Part shown: positions 24,393 to 36,932 of the stretch, piece after piece
How the letters are laid out: each line of letters starts with the position of its first letter
How positions within the stretch are numbered: position 1 is the first letter of the stretch
Source: Purpureocillium takamizusanense
Taxonomy: Eukaryota; Ascomycota; Sordariomycetes; Hypocreales; Ophiocordycipitaceae
DNA: 64,000 nt
Assembly: GCF_022605165.1 (NCBI RefSeq)
Contig: NC_063074.1
Location: forward strand, 957,501-1,021,500
Direction of reading: 5' to 3'
The notes under the pieces: model-generated
Seen by the model: only the letters and a program-made list of their open reading frames with translations
What the model was told of the DNA's origin: nothing
Database searches by the model: none
Translations under genes and position numbers: made by a program

Positions 24393-26860
24393 GCAACCGG
24401 GGGCGCTTCCCGGTGTGATGAAACACTCAGTTTCTACCCCACAGGTTGCGGCGACACAGTTCCGGGCTGAAAAGAGCTTTACGTACCTACCTTTCTCGCA
24501 CCCCCTGTCCCCCTTTTCCCCCATCCTGGTGGAAATTCAGCCCCGACACGCGTTGATGCATTTTCAAAGGCGCTTTGCATAAGCTACAGAAGCTTAACCC
24601 TTTCGGAGAGCAAGGCTTCAGAAAGCTTATCCTTTTTGGAGAACGGGCAACGGGCAGAAAAGGCAAAAAGTCACGTCGCACAAACAAAGACATGGACCAG
24701 CATTACACCATACAGGATTTTTGGGGTGGGAGGGATTGGGGGCGCCCGGGCATGGGTTAGGGGTTCAAGGAGCCATGTTCTTTTTCCGGTGGCTATAAAC
24801 ACCATACTATGGGCACACACTCGCAGCGGAACGGAAGCCATCAGCATTCGAAGATTGGAGACCGTCCATGCCGGGAGGTCTGGCGTTGAGAGAATGAGAC
24901 GCCGGGTAGACCGGTAACCGACAGACAAATGGGAGGGGGCAAGCAGCATCTAGAGCGATCGGGCTTGGCACGCCTAGCCAGCCGGCGCAGGAAGCTGCCG
25001 CTGAGCGGCGAAGGCGGCACTCGAAAGCTGACAGTAGGTAGGCTAGGCGCCGAGCGGGCGGCAAGACCGGTGGCGGGAATGGAACCCTGCTTCCCTATTG
25101 TTAGCGGAACGTCGCCGAACTGTTGGCAGGCCGGCAGGCAGGCAGGCATATCGGAAGGCAGGCGACTCTGCGGCGACTGAGATGAAGGGGAAAAGGGGGG
25201 GGAGGGGGTGGGGGGTGGGTTCTCTAAAATGCTCCGTGCTACACGAGAAGGGGACGGGGGGAGTGCGGCAGTGGCTGCGGCGGCGGGAGGGAGGAGGAAT
25301 ACCCAGGTCGATGATTTGTTCCTTCTTCTTCTTCTTCTTGTTCTGCAACTCGGGGCAGGGTTCGCACTCTTCCGCCTGAGTCGCGTTTTTTCTTCGATAA
25401 TGTCTCTCCTCTGTCACTCACTCATTCACGTCTATTCTTCATCCACTATTTCTTTTCTCTTACAGTTTTGGTCTGCTCTTTTGTTTTAATACATTGGACA
25501 ATCTTTGACGCCAGCCCCCCCGTCTCTGCCATACGAAACTTTACTCTAGCCGGGCGTTATACTTTTTCTCATTCTTTTCCCTCTCCGCATGTTTGTTAGT
25601 CTCTTATTTTGCATTCCGATTATCGTGGTGGATTTCTCCTTTTGTTTTTCTTTTTGCTTTTGCGGTTCGTCCCGCAAGGCGCTCCCCCTCGCCCCCTGGC
25701 AGCTCTTGATTTTCTCTCCCTGATGGGTGGCAACGGGAACCTACACAGAGAGAGACATGCTTTTTCTTCTTTGGACGCAGAATAATGAGAAGCATCACCT
25801 TGACGTGTTTTTGTTTTAACGATTTTAGTATTTCCGGGGAGCGGTCGCGGAGGAGGGATGTGGAGGCGCGGAACTAGCTAGCTATTACGTCAAAACCAAA
25901 AAAAAAAAGGGGGGGGGGGGGGGTCTTGAAATATCGGGCAAAGGGAAGAACGGGCCGCAGACTAGCCGCGCGCGATCACCCCAAGCGCCCGCGTCCCCCA
26001 GAAAAAGGGTTAGAGTGATGTGGGACGTGCCTACACTACGTTATGGATTTTGAGGCGATCGAAAGGAAGAAGAGGGGGGTGGGGGGGGGGACGACCGGGG
26101 TGGGAGTTGAGGACGGCCAAACGGATGGTCGCGCACCATGAGTTGGCGGCTCAAAAGGGGAAATGAATAGAGAGTGCGAGAAGGTGCCGAATGTCGTTGT
26201 GGGGAGATAGAGAGAGAGAGAGAGAGAAAGTGAGCGAGTGAGGCGGAGGTGGCGCCAGCCTTGACAGGTTCGCATGTATGTCTTCGGAACGTAGCAGTAA
26301 CTACCTACCTACCTAGTAGCAGTCGCAGTAGTAACAGTTACTAGTACCTACGGGACGCCGGATCAGGCGCCTTCCGAACGAACAGAACAGAGCGAGTGCG
26401 AGAGAAACGTGCCACTGTGGGGGGGGGGGGAAGCTTCGTAGGAGGCGGAAGGCCGTTGTAGGTAAGAGGCGCACACACCAGGGGCAGGGCCATTACCACG
26501 CCTTGTCCCCGATTCATTACTCGACACACTGCAACAACAAAAGGAGAGTGTAGACATGTCCACCACTGTCCATCCATCATCATCACACCCGCTACACACC
26601 CCTCCTCCTCCTCCTCCCCAATTTCTAATGGGGTACCCCGTCCCAGCTGGGCCTTGCTTGACTGAGCCACGCATAACGCTCTTCTTGACGAGCAAGGCTC
26701 TAGGCACGATTTCCCCCTTTCAGCTCCTACCGGCCCCAACTCGGTCTGGTGGCGCTGGTGGTGGCGGCATTTGAAAAAAAAGTATCATCGGAGCCCCGGC
26801 TGCGGGCTCTGCGGGCTCTGCTGCTCATTGTCCACAGGGCCAGTCCAGACCGGGCGTGGA

Positions 26861-26915
26861 ATGGCATGGCATAGCATAGCATGGCATAGCATGGCATGGC
26901 ATGGCATGGCATTGC
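26861..26915. repeat. GGCAT pentanucleotide array
   Basis: About ten tandem units of GGCAT and the variant AGCAT. A looser relative with GGCAT units lies at about 62865-62915. Confidence 0.9.
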
Positions 26916-28003
26916 ATCGCCCTGCCCTTGCGGGTGTCGAGGCATCCGCACGGGTGGCTTACGGCGTTTTCGTGCTTGCCGATACGTCAAAATGCCCCCC
27001 GAGGACAAAGACGCGTGACATAGGGCAATGGCTCGGCGCGTTGCTGTTCGCACTCTGTCGCCATCCATTCTCCCCCCTCCCCCTGCCCGTTGTTGGCTCT
27101 CGTTGCCTCGCTCCACCCTCCTCTTCGAGCGGCGGCGGCGGCGGCGGGCGCGTGTGTCTTGCGCTGGACTCTTGTCTTTCGGCGGTGCTGTAGGGCGACA
27201 TGCTCCTCATGATCTGACATCTCCGGGGCGGCAGCAGCCCATGCCAGCAGTACAGTCAGTACCGCAGGTACTTGGAGGTACTACACGCATTGGCACGACC
27301 TGTACGTCCTACAGGTGGAGCTTGCGCGGCAATCGCCAGCCAGGTTGAGCCTGGGAGGATTGGAGGGTCGAAATCGGGGGGCCGGGGCCCCAAGGGGACT
27401 CGAGGTAAGAGGAGAGATTAAGACAAGGCACACACGGCAGCTCCAACGCGTCCTCGACGTCCCGCCACCCCTTCAGTGATCCAATCACGGCCGCATGTAG
27501 CCGAGGCCGTTGCGGAAGAGAAATGAAAAACAAGAAAGAAAAAACCCCAACGGTCGAAGGAGAGGAGGCCGGTCAGTCACGACGGAAGATGAGGAGGAGG
27601 CGGTCAAGGAGAAGGAGCGTCACGAGCTCGACGCTCTCCTGTCATATCTGCCCAGCAGGGGAGGTTAAAGGCGCTTCCGATACGGCGTCAAGAGAGGATA
27701 TTTGCATCGTATACATGACGGGAGTGCCGCTATGTGCGAGGTAGCGCGGCTGTGAAGCGCTCGTCGTCTGGTCCTTTGGGCACCACGACCGCCTTCCTGC
27801 GCTACGGCCCTTGCAGATTCGCCAAGTGCCCCTTGTGTGTGTGTGAGGAGGGGGGTGACCGACCGTCCGTTTGGACTTGATACCCCGAGCTCGAGGGTGT
27901 ACAAGGGGGAGGGGGGTTCTAATTTGCAGCAGGGAATGTATGTATGTATGTGTAGGTGCGCGTGTGTGTTCGCGCGCGTGAAGGTAGGTATTACTACTAG
28001 TAT

Positions 28004-28046
28004 GCGTGTGTGTGTGTGTGTGTCGTGTGTCGTGTGTCGTGTGTGA
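28004..28046. repeat. GT-rich microsatellite
   Basis: A (GT)n tract followed by three CGTGT-containing units. Confidence 0.85.
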
Positions 28047-31030
28047 TGCGCGTCTGTGTAACCTCTACAAACGAGAGAGGGGATGGTGTGATCGGCCGGG
28101 CGCCTCTGCGGCCCCCAACGCCTGCCTCATTGACCGTTCCTCCCGCAAGATTTATGCTCACTTCTCTCAAGCTCGCCAGCTGCAGCTATTAGTCTGCCGC
28201 TCGAGATGTAGCTATGCCTGGCCCGATTGGCCCTTGAAGAGGGAGGAGGAGGGGGAATGCCGGTTGCTCTCATGCCCGAGTATGTCATCGACATGACAGG
28301 GACCAGAGATATGCAGGCAGGCGGAGAGGCATGAGGCTCAAAGGCATCCGAGAGCCGTGTCTCAGTTCTGACGATGGTTCCCTGAAGGCATCGACGTCAG
28401 TAACGCGCGGGATATAGCCGGTCCGCCTGCCCCTTGGGGCCGGCCGGCCGGCCGTGTGCACGAGATACCCAAAGGGGCGGGCGTGGACAGAGCACGATGC
28501 CTCTGTCCCGCACTCATGAGTCTCATCTTGTAGAGTATCCGATCGTCAAGTCGCGTCTTTGCCGACGCTGTTGCGAACTTTCGACGCCACGGTAGTATTC
28601 CTCAAGCCAACGCTCGCGCATGTTGATGACCGAGAAAAGTATGTAGCAGCGAGCGAGCCCATCACCCACGAGCCGCGAGGCAACGGGCCATGGACAAAGA
28701 AGAAGCAACGACGTGGAAACAAGCCCGAGACCAGTGACATGCAGGAAGCGGTCGCCTCGCGTTGGAAGATTTCCGCGGCATCCATGGTTGGTCTGTTGCT
28801 GGCAGAGCTTACGCCTCTCCTTCCCTCCCTGCCTACCAGCCTGCCTGCCTGTCGCCGCGCGTGATTCATCTTTTTTGTCTCCAACCAACGAACAACTGAC
28901 AGCGGACTGGTGGGGAGTCCGTGGGCAGCTAGAACCCACTTTCTGCAACGAGCCGAGAAGAGCGGCCCCTCCCACGGCGCAACAACGATAGTACTAATGA
29001 CTGGGCTCCATCCAAAACTCAAACGCCTAATCAGCAGGAATGCCACCCAAGGGGTGTGTCGAGACCGAGACCGAAGAATACTTGGGGAGAAACGAGGACA
29101 AACGGCCTCCACCTTGGCCTGGCTCTAACAGTTCAGAAGTCTCGGAAGCTCATGCGCGGTTCACACGCAGCCGTGGCCGGCCATGTGCCCTTTGACTCCT
29201 CGTCTACCGCCCATTTGTCATCCAGCTTCATTCGAGCCAGCCCGCGGAAGGGATCGTCTGGCCATCTGTCTGCGAAAGTGCAGGACTGGGGAGGAAAGAA
29301 GAAGAAGAAGAAAAACAGCACGGTGGCCGATGAAAAGGGGGGGAGGGGGGGTCCATGGGCCATGCAGCCACCATTTGACAAGCAAGCATGGGTTCGCTTG
29401 GATGAGGGCGGCGGCAAATCCCCTGATGGGGGGGCGTCGACGACCCGTGCGTGTAATGATGCGAGAGAGCCATGACAGCTCGCTGGAAGGACCGGGGGTC
29501 AAAAGGAAACCGGGAAGCCGGGCAGAGCGTCTCGGGACCGATGCAATCTGACCAGCGCCCGTCTCCCTCTCTCTCATCAAGATCATCAGGCTCAACCCCA
29601 TCGGCGTTTGGGCGCCGCGAGTCAATCCTTACGGCCGACGGCTGGTTGCCGCTCATCAGTCCTTGTCTTCGATGCGGTAAGATTGACGAAATTGTTGGGC
29701 TTTGACATTGAATTCTGCAGAGCGCTCGAACCTTGCGGCAGCTGCTGCTTGAGCCGTCCTCTTGTAGATCAGCAGTGATGGCACCCCAGTGTAAAAGACC
29801 GCGGCTGAGCTTCTTGAGGGCGTACAGGGCTGGTCGGTGGTATCGACTTTGCCATTGCCATCTGCCCGTCGCCGCTGCTGTGCCCATACCCGTACATGTT
29901 AGGCGCAACACGCCCGTGGTGCACGATCTCTGTCCCACACGAGTCATCTCATATCGTCAAACAATAAGGGCAGATTCGACCCTGCCTGGCTGTTACCATC
30001 GGCACAGGCCCGCCCCGTTGACGACAGTCCGCCCTCTGTCCGACCGAACCAGTTCGTCCAGCACCAGACTCGTCTCAGCCCTACGCTTCTGCCGTCTTTC
30101 AAATCTCGAGTCCCACCGCAGGTGGCAAGAAATTCAAATGGGAACTCTTTGACGGTTAGGGGAGAGCAGCATGCCTCGAAGTCATCGCACAGTCGAGTGC
30201 GCTGCCCACGGACTGGCCTTGCTGGCCTGTCTCAGCTCCCGGAACAAGCAACTGGTAGCCAGAGGCCCCTGGTCACCCCCCAAGCCCTTAAACCTCCGAT
30301 GAAGAAGCCAGGGAGGGACTCTCTCTGGGCACTTCGAGGTGTTGCAACCATGGCCCCTTGAGCCAGTCGGGTCCACGGACGATGGCTGGGAGAAGAAGGG
30401 GGGGGGGCGCAGGAGGGGGGCCGAGGAGTACGAAAAGGGGCGCTGCAGATGCCCACGAGCATGTGCAGGATTTGGCAAAGTCACCACGTGTCACAACCCT
30501 GTCTCCCGTACTAAATACAGCCTGTACAGTATGTTAATGCTTCAGTAGACGCAGTCGAGCTGAAAAGCACCAAGCCGGCAGGGCGATGGCCGGTCCACGG
30601 AGGCAGAGACACACCCGAGCGGCATCGCTCTGTTTCAGCTGCGCGTGCTGCTTTGCACGCCTGTACAGTACGTGTGTGCGGGCTCTTCCCGACCTTGACC
30701 TAGCCTTCGTCGGATTCTCGTGCTTTGGTCGGCCACGGGCTACCTCGTCGCAGCCCAATGGACGGGTTGGCACCCCATAGCCACCCCTTGCCCACTCTCA
30801 CTGCTGATGCGTTCGCACGGCCGGCCCGTAGTGCATGCGTGCTGCATACACTGCTGCCTGTGCCGAGCATCTACGGAGACCAAGGGAGTACCCCGAACGG
30901 TCGGGCAAACACTGGCATGGCGGACCCGAGTTTGTGGAGCGTCTCCGCTGAGATGGTGGCGGCATGGGCCAGGCGGTTGGTGGCCAAGAAGCTGCTGAGC
31001 ATGGGGCCTGACCACCTCTCCTCCATGCAG

Positions 31031-31148
31031 TCCTACACTGGTGTTCCGCGACGCAGATGCGGCCGAGATGTACGCCGTGGCGACCAACTTTCTCCCACCC
31101 GAGACGGAGAACCAGGAAACAGCCACAGTTGCCGCGAAGTCACCGTGA
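31031..31148 (+). other. Possible terminal exon of an unrecognised small gene
   Basis: After a good acceptor (a CTGAC branch-like site, a pyrimidine tract and CAG ending at 31030) a 38-codon frame ends in TGA. Its product is balanced in composition (PTLVFRDADAAEMYAVATNF and on) and its third positions are C/G rich. No upstream partner exon is certain: a frame from 30832 ending near 30937 would join in phase but uses a weak donor. I do not recognise the product; it could be chance in GC-rich DNA or a gene remnant. Confidence 0.22.
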
Positions 31149-31613
31149 TGATGCACCGAGTGGGCAGGGAAATGGGCACCCGCGGACAGGGCCAGGGGGT
31201 GTTTGATTATTTGAATCCTGGTGGGCCTCCCTTATCGACGTGGCTGGGGTCACTGCTTGGCTTCGACAAGCTAACGAGACGCGAGCTGTCCAGTTTGCGC
31301 TGAGCATGGATTATAAACTGAAGGCCTCGTGATCGATTCCGGACAGAGACAGCCAAGACCTGGGAAATATGACGAGGCATCTGGCCGAAGGTGCCATCCT
31401 CGTCTTGGCGCAGCGGCCGCTCGGAGGAGAAAGGGGAGAGGGGGGGGGGGGGCTGGATGTTCCTGTACTTGAGTTGACATTTGTTGACAGCCGGTCCGCT
31501 CTCCTCGACCCTGCAGCCCCTGCCCCTCACCGAGTCTACCGTCGACGCCGCCGTTGCACAGTGGCACAGACTCCTGCTTGGGGACGCGGGAGCCGTGTTC
31601 CCCAGATGACGCA

Positions 31614-33309
31614 CTAGGCAGATCTCCAGATGGCATCCGACATGGCAGCCACCTTGGTCATCTCTCGTGCGTCATGCACGCGGACCACGTCGGCTCCTCC
31701 TTGCACAGCAGCCGCCACTGTCGCAGCCGTTCCCCAAATCCGCTCAGACGGCTCTACCACTCCCGTCGCCTTGCCCACGAAGGACTTTCGGCTCGCGCCC
31801 ACGAGCCACGGCAAGCCTTCCAGGCCAGGCCAGTTTCTCAGCTCTGCAAGGCCCCGCAGAAGTTCAAGGTTTTGCGCCGCCGTCTTGGCGAATCCAATAC
31901 CGGGATCGAGAATCATCCGCCATCGCCGGACGCCTGCCTCCTCAGCGGCCGTGACGCGGCCCAGGAGCTCCTTAGCCACTGTAGGGATGAGACCGTCCGG
32001 ATATGACGTGAGGTCCACCATGGACCTTGGTGTTCCCCGCATGTGCATCAGACAGATGGTTGCGCCCAGTCGGGCAGCAGTCGGCAGCATGTCCGGGTCT
32101 AGCATTCCAGCCGAGACATCATTGATGATATCGGCTCCACTGGCAACAGCCATCTCTGCGACGCGCGCACGGTAGGTGTCGACGCTGATGGCCATGTCAC
32201 GCGCCTCGGGCAGGGATCGGATGAGCTCGACGGCAGGGACGACACGGGCTGCTTCTTCTTCAGCCGTTACCTCTGGCCGGCCGGGGGCCGTTGACTGGCC
32301 GCCAACATCGATAACGGTGGCCCCGCTACGAGCAATGTCGACTATCACCCCCGACAGGTTCTCCAAGCTGTGGCGTCCTCCATCAGAGAAGGAGTCTGGC
32401 GTCAGATTGAGGATTGCCATGACATGGGTCTTGCGGTTGTGTACCAGTGGCGTGAGGGCCGGGGACGTGGGCCGCAGCGGTATGACGGGCGAGAGTGGCT
32501 CCCGCGCCGGCAGCTCGTTGAGGTAGTCCTGCACGAGCTTCCACGGCCTAGACGAGTCAAGCGGATGTGAGGGAATTAACCTAGAGGGGTCATGTATCAG
32601 AGACTACTCGGCACCTCGGAATACAAGCCGCGTGAGGGCCACTTACTCGGCCAACGGCCTCAAGACGAACTCGCGTTCAGGGATGCCAATATGGGGGACC
32701 TTGAGTCGGTCGTGGTTGACCGTCTGATTTCCATAGAGCAGCACGTCCAAGTCAATGTTGCGGGGGCCCTTGTCGACGACTTTGTGACGGCCCATGGCGT
32801 TTTCAATGGCCTGAAGCTGGTCCAGCAAGGCTAACGGCTCAAGATCCGTCTCGACCTGTTCTGCACGTGAGCATCTTGCCGACACGGTGCGGGATTTGCT
32901 CGTGGCAACGACTCACCTCGCAAACGCCATTGATGAATTGGCCTTGATCCATCACGTACATAGGTTTGGTCTCCCACAGGCTGCTGGTGCGCTTGACGAG
33001 GATGCCCCTGCGGTCCATCTCCCTGCACGCCTTTTCGATCTCGGCGACGCGGTCTCCAAGGTTGCTCCCGAGCGCTATATATGCTTTCACCTTTCGAGGC
33101 GCGCTGTGACACGCGCAGCCGGAGTGGAGGCGGCTGGGCCGAACATGGCGCGGCTCATGTGCTCCAGGTCGAGGAGAGAGGTCCCTTGCCGGCGGTTGGC
33201 GCGAAACAGACGTCTGAATACAGAGGCCCAGTCCAGTCCGGTGCGAATAAAATCGTCGGTAGTGCCGTAGGCCCTGGGGCACAGAGCCTCGGACTGTTGA
33301 AAAGGTCAT
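31614..33309 (-). CDS. Bifunctional HPPK-dihydropteroate synthase (folate synthesis, Fol1-like)
   Basis: Exons: 33309-32917, 32855-32647, 32580-31614; 1569 bases = 522 aa. HPPK transfers pyrophosphate to hydroxymethyl-dihydropterin; DHPS then condenses it with p-aminobenzoate. HPPK motifs: AYIALGSNLGDR near 83, GPRNIDLDVLLYG, VPHIGIPEREFVLRPLAE. DHPS motifs: ILNLTPDSFSDGG, VIDVGGQSTAPGRPEV, ADIINDVSAG, LDPGIGFAKT, VGASRKSFVGKATG. Yeast Fol1 (about 820 aa) carries tandem FolB (dihydroneopterin aldolase) domains in front; here they are absent and none is visible in the 1.8 kb upstream, so FolB must be encoded elsewhere. The first 70 residues are Arg-rich and presequence-like, which fits the mitochondrial location of yeast Fol1. 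The start at 33309 is the first in-frame ATG but is uncertain, because another frame over 33110-33300 has better coding composition. Confidence 0.92.
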
Positions 33310-35114
33310 GGATGGCGAGTCCGAGAATATTATCTTGTTTTAAATGCCAGAGTCCCTTGTTGGCGCATTTTCATGAGATGACGTTGGAATTTGGGGGTCT
33401 GGCAACTGGCGGGACGGACCAAAAAAGGTATGGTCGCAAACTCGCCAACTGGTCGGGTAGGCGCCACCGACTGGTTGCTGAGCGGGTACGGAGAAAGTAC
33501 TTCATGTAAGCGCAGTTACGTGCAGCCAACGAAGTACCTTCCAACCAACAAACTTGGTGCACAAAGGGCAGGGACGACGGAGCAAGCGCCCTGGAGCCGA
33601 GCCCGCGCTGTTTTCAGGTTGCGAACGCAGCGACCTGCTACGAAGACTCAAAGTGCCAAGTGATCTACTACTCCAGGTAAGTACCTGGGTAGATTGGTTA
33701 ACCTTGTTGGTCGTGATTAATCCCATTCCAATTGAGCGCCTGATGATATTGGACACCTTCTGGAATCCCTGGCCACTCACTGGTAAGGTATTCTACATTG
33801 TCGGACAGCGACGAGCTACGTACTACCTAACATTAGTAAGGTAGTACTTGTAATCGGAGATGTGGAAGCGCAGGTCCCTAAGAGTTGACGTTTCCGTTCA
33901 AAGAATTTAGTACATCCACCTCCTTCAAAAGGCAGGCGCAAGCCCGCCGACCGAGAGCCTTCATTGACTAATCGCCCCGGTGTCGTGTGGCAGGAGCTGT
34001 CTTCTGGCAGTGACGACCCGTCTCGCGGTGCAGGAACAGCTCGCCTCGGGGCAATCAACGGCGAAGCGCGCTGCGACTTCCCTCGCCAATGCGTCAGACG
34101 CGAGTCCTTCGCATCCGGGTATATGTGGGCGACAGGACAGCACCACGTCTAGGAAAAAACGCGATACCGTGAACCGGGACTACGTAGGCACTGACAGAGT
34201 CAAAAGTCGCCCGTCCTCCTAGCGGACGCGGTTGCTGCTTTGAGCCGGGATCGCCACTCCCATTGGTCTGCTACTTGCATCTGATAAGATCAGACGGCCG
34301 ATGATTGCAATGGCCTGCGCCGAGTCAGCGGAGACACGCTTGCAGGGACGGCACTCGTACTTACGAGGGCTGTGCGCGCCGCAGTCCGCCATGTCACTAC
34401 CAGGGCTGCCGCACAGAGGAAGTGGTAACTGCTAGGTACCACACTGAGGCGGCGAGTCACATGTCTGGGTGCTCAAGGCAACCCCTCGAGCGCCAAGGCA
34501 TCAATCACCACGACCTTGTCAAAGAGCAGAGAAATAGAGACGGAGAAGGAATAGATATAGAGAATGACGGCGGGCGAGCTGGCGCACATAGGCGCTGGGC
34601 GCAACTGGTGTGGTGATTTGTGACTGACTGATTAATAACGAGATTCCGAGGCCGCGTCTCGGTGCACCAGGTCACTGGACTCTCTCACTCACTAGGTGCC
34701 CCTGGCACTGCTCCGGGCTGCTGCTTTATTAGCCTAGGTTGCCCGTCGGAGAAACTCTGTGCCCGGGCTTCCACCGCGCCCTCCAGCGGGGACAAAATCC
34801 CCAGACCCCCCAGAGCACACTAAACCCGGACCGTGCTAGCGCCTCACCGAGCCTCGGCACGTTTTGCTGGCGCCGCGCTCAAAGACTCGGAGCGACGCCA
34901 TCGCCCGTCGCCGCCGCCCCAGCTCATGTGAGATTGTTATACCCGTCGCCGCCGCTACAAAACTCCCTCCTTCAAAACCTCGCCAACTCTCTCACTTTCT
35001 ACCTTTCCCCCCCCCCCTTCGCTGTGCTTCCAAAATTCTCCTTCGCGCAGTCTTACCAGCGACCCCCCGGTCTTTCTTCGTCTTTGTCGCAAAGCCCCCC
35101 GCCACACCGTCAAG
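33310..35114. other. Divergent intergenic region between the folate and nitronate monooxygenase genes
   Basis: About 1.8 kb between divergent genes. The right 350 bases are pyrimidine-rich (C-tracts at about 35008-35020) and look like the leader of the 35115 gene. A short hairpin lies at 33820-33847. No supported coding sequence, and no FolB-like frame on the minus strand. Confidence 0.5.
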
Positions 35115-36472
35115 ATGGCCTCTCCACGTACGTCACCCGGCTCGTCGCTTTCACGCCCCCCCGCAGCCGTTGTTCGGCTCGTCGCGGGGGGTTACATGAG
35201 AGACAGGATTGGACTGACCCCCTCGCAGAGCAGATCCGCACGCCCATCACCGATCTTTTCAAGATCAAACACCCCATCCTCCTGGCTGGCATGAACGTGG
35301 CCGCCGGCCCCAAGCTGGCTGCCGCCGTCACCAACGCCGGCGGCCTCGGTGTCATCGGCGGCGTCGGCTACACCCCCGACATGCTCCGCGAGCAGGTTGC
35401 CGAGCTCAAGGAGTACCTCGATGACAAGAACGCTCCATTCGGCGTCGACCTGCTGCTACCCCAGGTCGGTGGCAGCGCTCGCAAGACCAAGTACGTATGA
35501 CTATGCGCTCTTCCACCGGCCCCATCCCCACTTGCTCACGGGCCAAATCCCGGCGCGTGTGCGATCACATGTCGGTAAACCGCGATGCGACAGAAGATGC
35601 TAACTCTGGCGAACCACAGCTATGACTACACCAAGGGCAAGCTCGACGAGCTCGTCGACGTCGTTATCGAGTCTGGTGCCAAGCTCTTCGTCTCGGCCGT
35701 CGGTGTCCCCCCCAAGGCCGTCGTCGACAAGCTGCACGCCCATGGCATCGTCTACATGAACATGATCGGCCACGTCAAGCACGTCAAGAAGTGTCTTGAG
35801 CTCGGCGTCGACATCATCTGCGCCCAGGGCGGCGAGGGCGGCGGCCACACCGGCGACATCCCCACCACTGTTCTCATCCCTGCCGTCGTAAACGAGGTCA
35901 AGGGCCACAAGTCCCCCGTCACCGGCGGCCCCGTCCAGGTCATCGCCGCCGGCGGCATCCACAACGGCCAGTTGCTGGCTGCCTCCCTCATGATGGGCGC
36001 TGGCGCCGTCTGGGTCGGCACGCGCTTCATTCTCACCGACGAGGCCGGTGCCCCCAAGGCCCACAAGGACGCCGTCCGCACCGCCGGCCACGACGACAAC
36101 ATCCGCACAATCATCTTCACTGGCCGCCCCATGCGCGTCCGCAACAACCCTTACATCAACGACTGGGAGACCAACCGCCAGCAGGAGATGAAGGAGCTCG
36201 CTGCCAAGGGCACCATCCCCTACGAGGCCGACCTCGACAAGTTAACGGGCGAGGGCGCCGAGCACAAGGGCGTCGAGAGCAACATCGCCGCGTCCGAGTC
36301 TGAGGACGATGATGACTCCGACGATCCTTTTGAGCAGTTCCGCCCCTACCTGATGGGCAAGTGCGCTGCCGTCTGCAACGAGACCAAGCCCGCAAAGGCG
36401 GTCGTCGACGAATTTGTCAACGACGCCGTCGGCTGGATCAAGACGGGCAACAAGATGATTGCCAAGTTGTAA
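35115..36472 (+). CDS. Nitronate monooxygenase (2-nitropropane dioxygenase family)
   Basis: Exons: 35115-35127 (13 bases, MASP plus one base), 35229-35490, 35620-36472; 1128 bases = 375 aa. FMN-dependent TIM-barrel enzyme that oxidises alkyl nitronates, probably detoxifying propionate-3-nitronate. Visible: N-terminal IKHPILLAGMNVAAGPKLAAAV, where LAGM starts the flavin site; NAGGLGVIGGVGYTPDML; the CAQGGEGGGHTGDIPT loop with the family catalytic His; and the phosphate-binding strand QVIAAGGIHNGQ followed by GAGAVWVGTRF. The C-terminal part has an acidic patch (SESEDDDDSDDP). The length suits the fungal class. The ATG sits 13 bases before the first intron, and the first codon pair after splicing is QQ, giving QQIRTPITDLFKIKHP. 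Confidence 0.95.
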
Positions 36473-36932
36473 ACACAGTTGGATCTGTGACTTGATGTTT
36501 TCCTTTATTACCTAGTTATGACCATGTAGACTACATAAGGCATTGGGCGCGTGCAAAATGCGAATACATTCAAAACAAAAACAATCAACGAATAGGGCTT
36601 TGTTGCACCTTCATATTCTTGTGTGAATTCGATACTTGACAGGAACTTGCAGAATCGTGAACAGGCGGTATGTCTATTTCATGCTAACCAACATTTGACA
36701 CCACGCAGTACGCCGCCGTGTTTTCATCCCCGTGCTCCAGCCAACAGAGAGTCGTCAGATCCGTGCAGCCTCAGTCAGCCTGTGGACCAACTTCATGGCG
36801 ACGTATTTTTCCTTCACATCCCATCAGGACGCTTCATACAAACAGATACGAAATCAAGCAGAGCTCGTGAAAGCTTGCCTCGGGTCCGAGGCGGTGTGTG
36901 GCGCGCCATCGAGCTAGTGAGTTACTCAGCAC

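Larger units (their letters stand above)
24393..31613. other. Gene desert downstream of the VIB-1-like gene
   Basis: About 7.2 kb dominated by homopolymer and simple-sequence tracts: an A10/G15 run near 25900, GA repeats at 26206-26228, a GGCAT array at 26861-26915 and GT repeats at 28004-28046. Open frames here are GC-driven and overlap on both strands. The first 1.5 kb may be 3' UTR of the factor. One short coding-like stretch is listed separately at 31031-31148. Confidence 0.5.

Noticed and set aside
29228..29947. 239-codon minus-strand frame
   Set aside because: Low-complexity and overlapping several equally long frames on both strands; no motifs.
30757..31303. Frame reading through 30757-31303 as one exon
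   Set aside because: After about 31035 it becomes Arg/Gly-rich, while a different frame there looks more coding-like; no family match.
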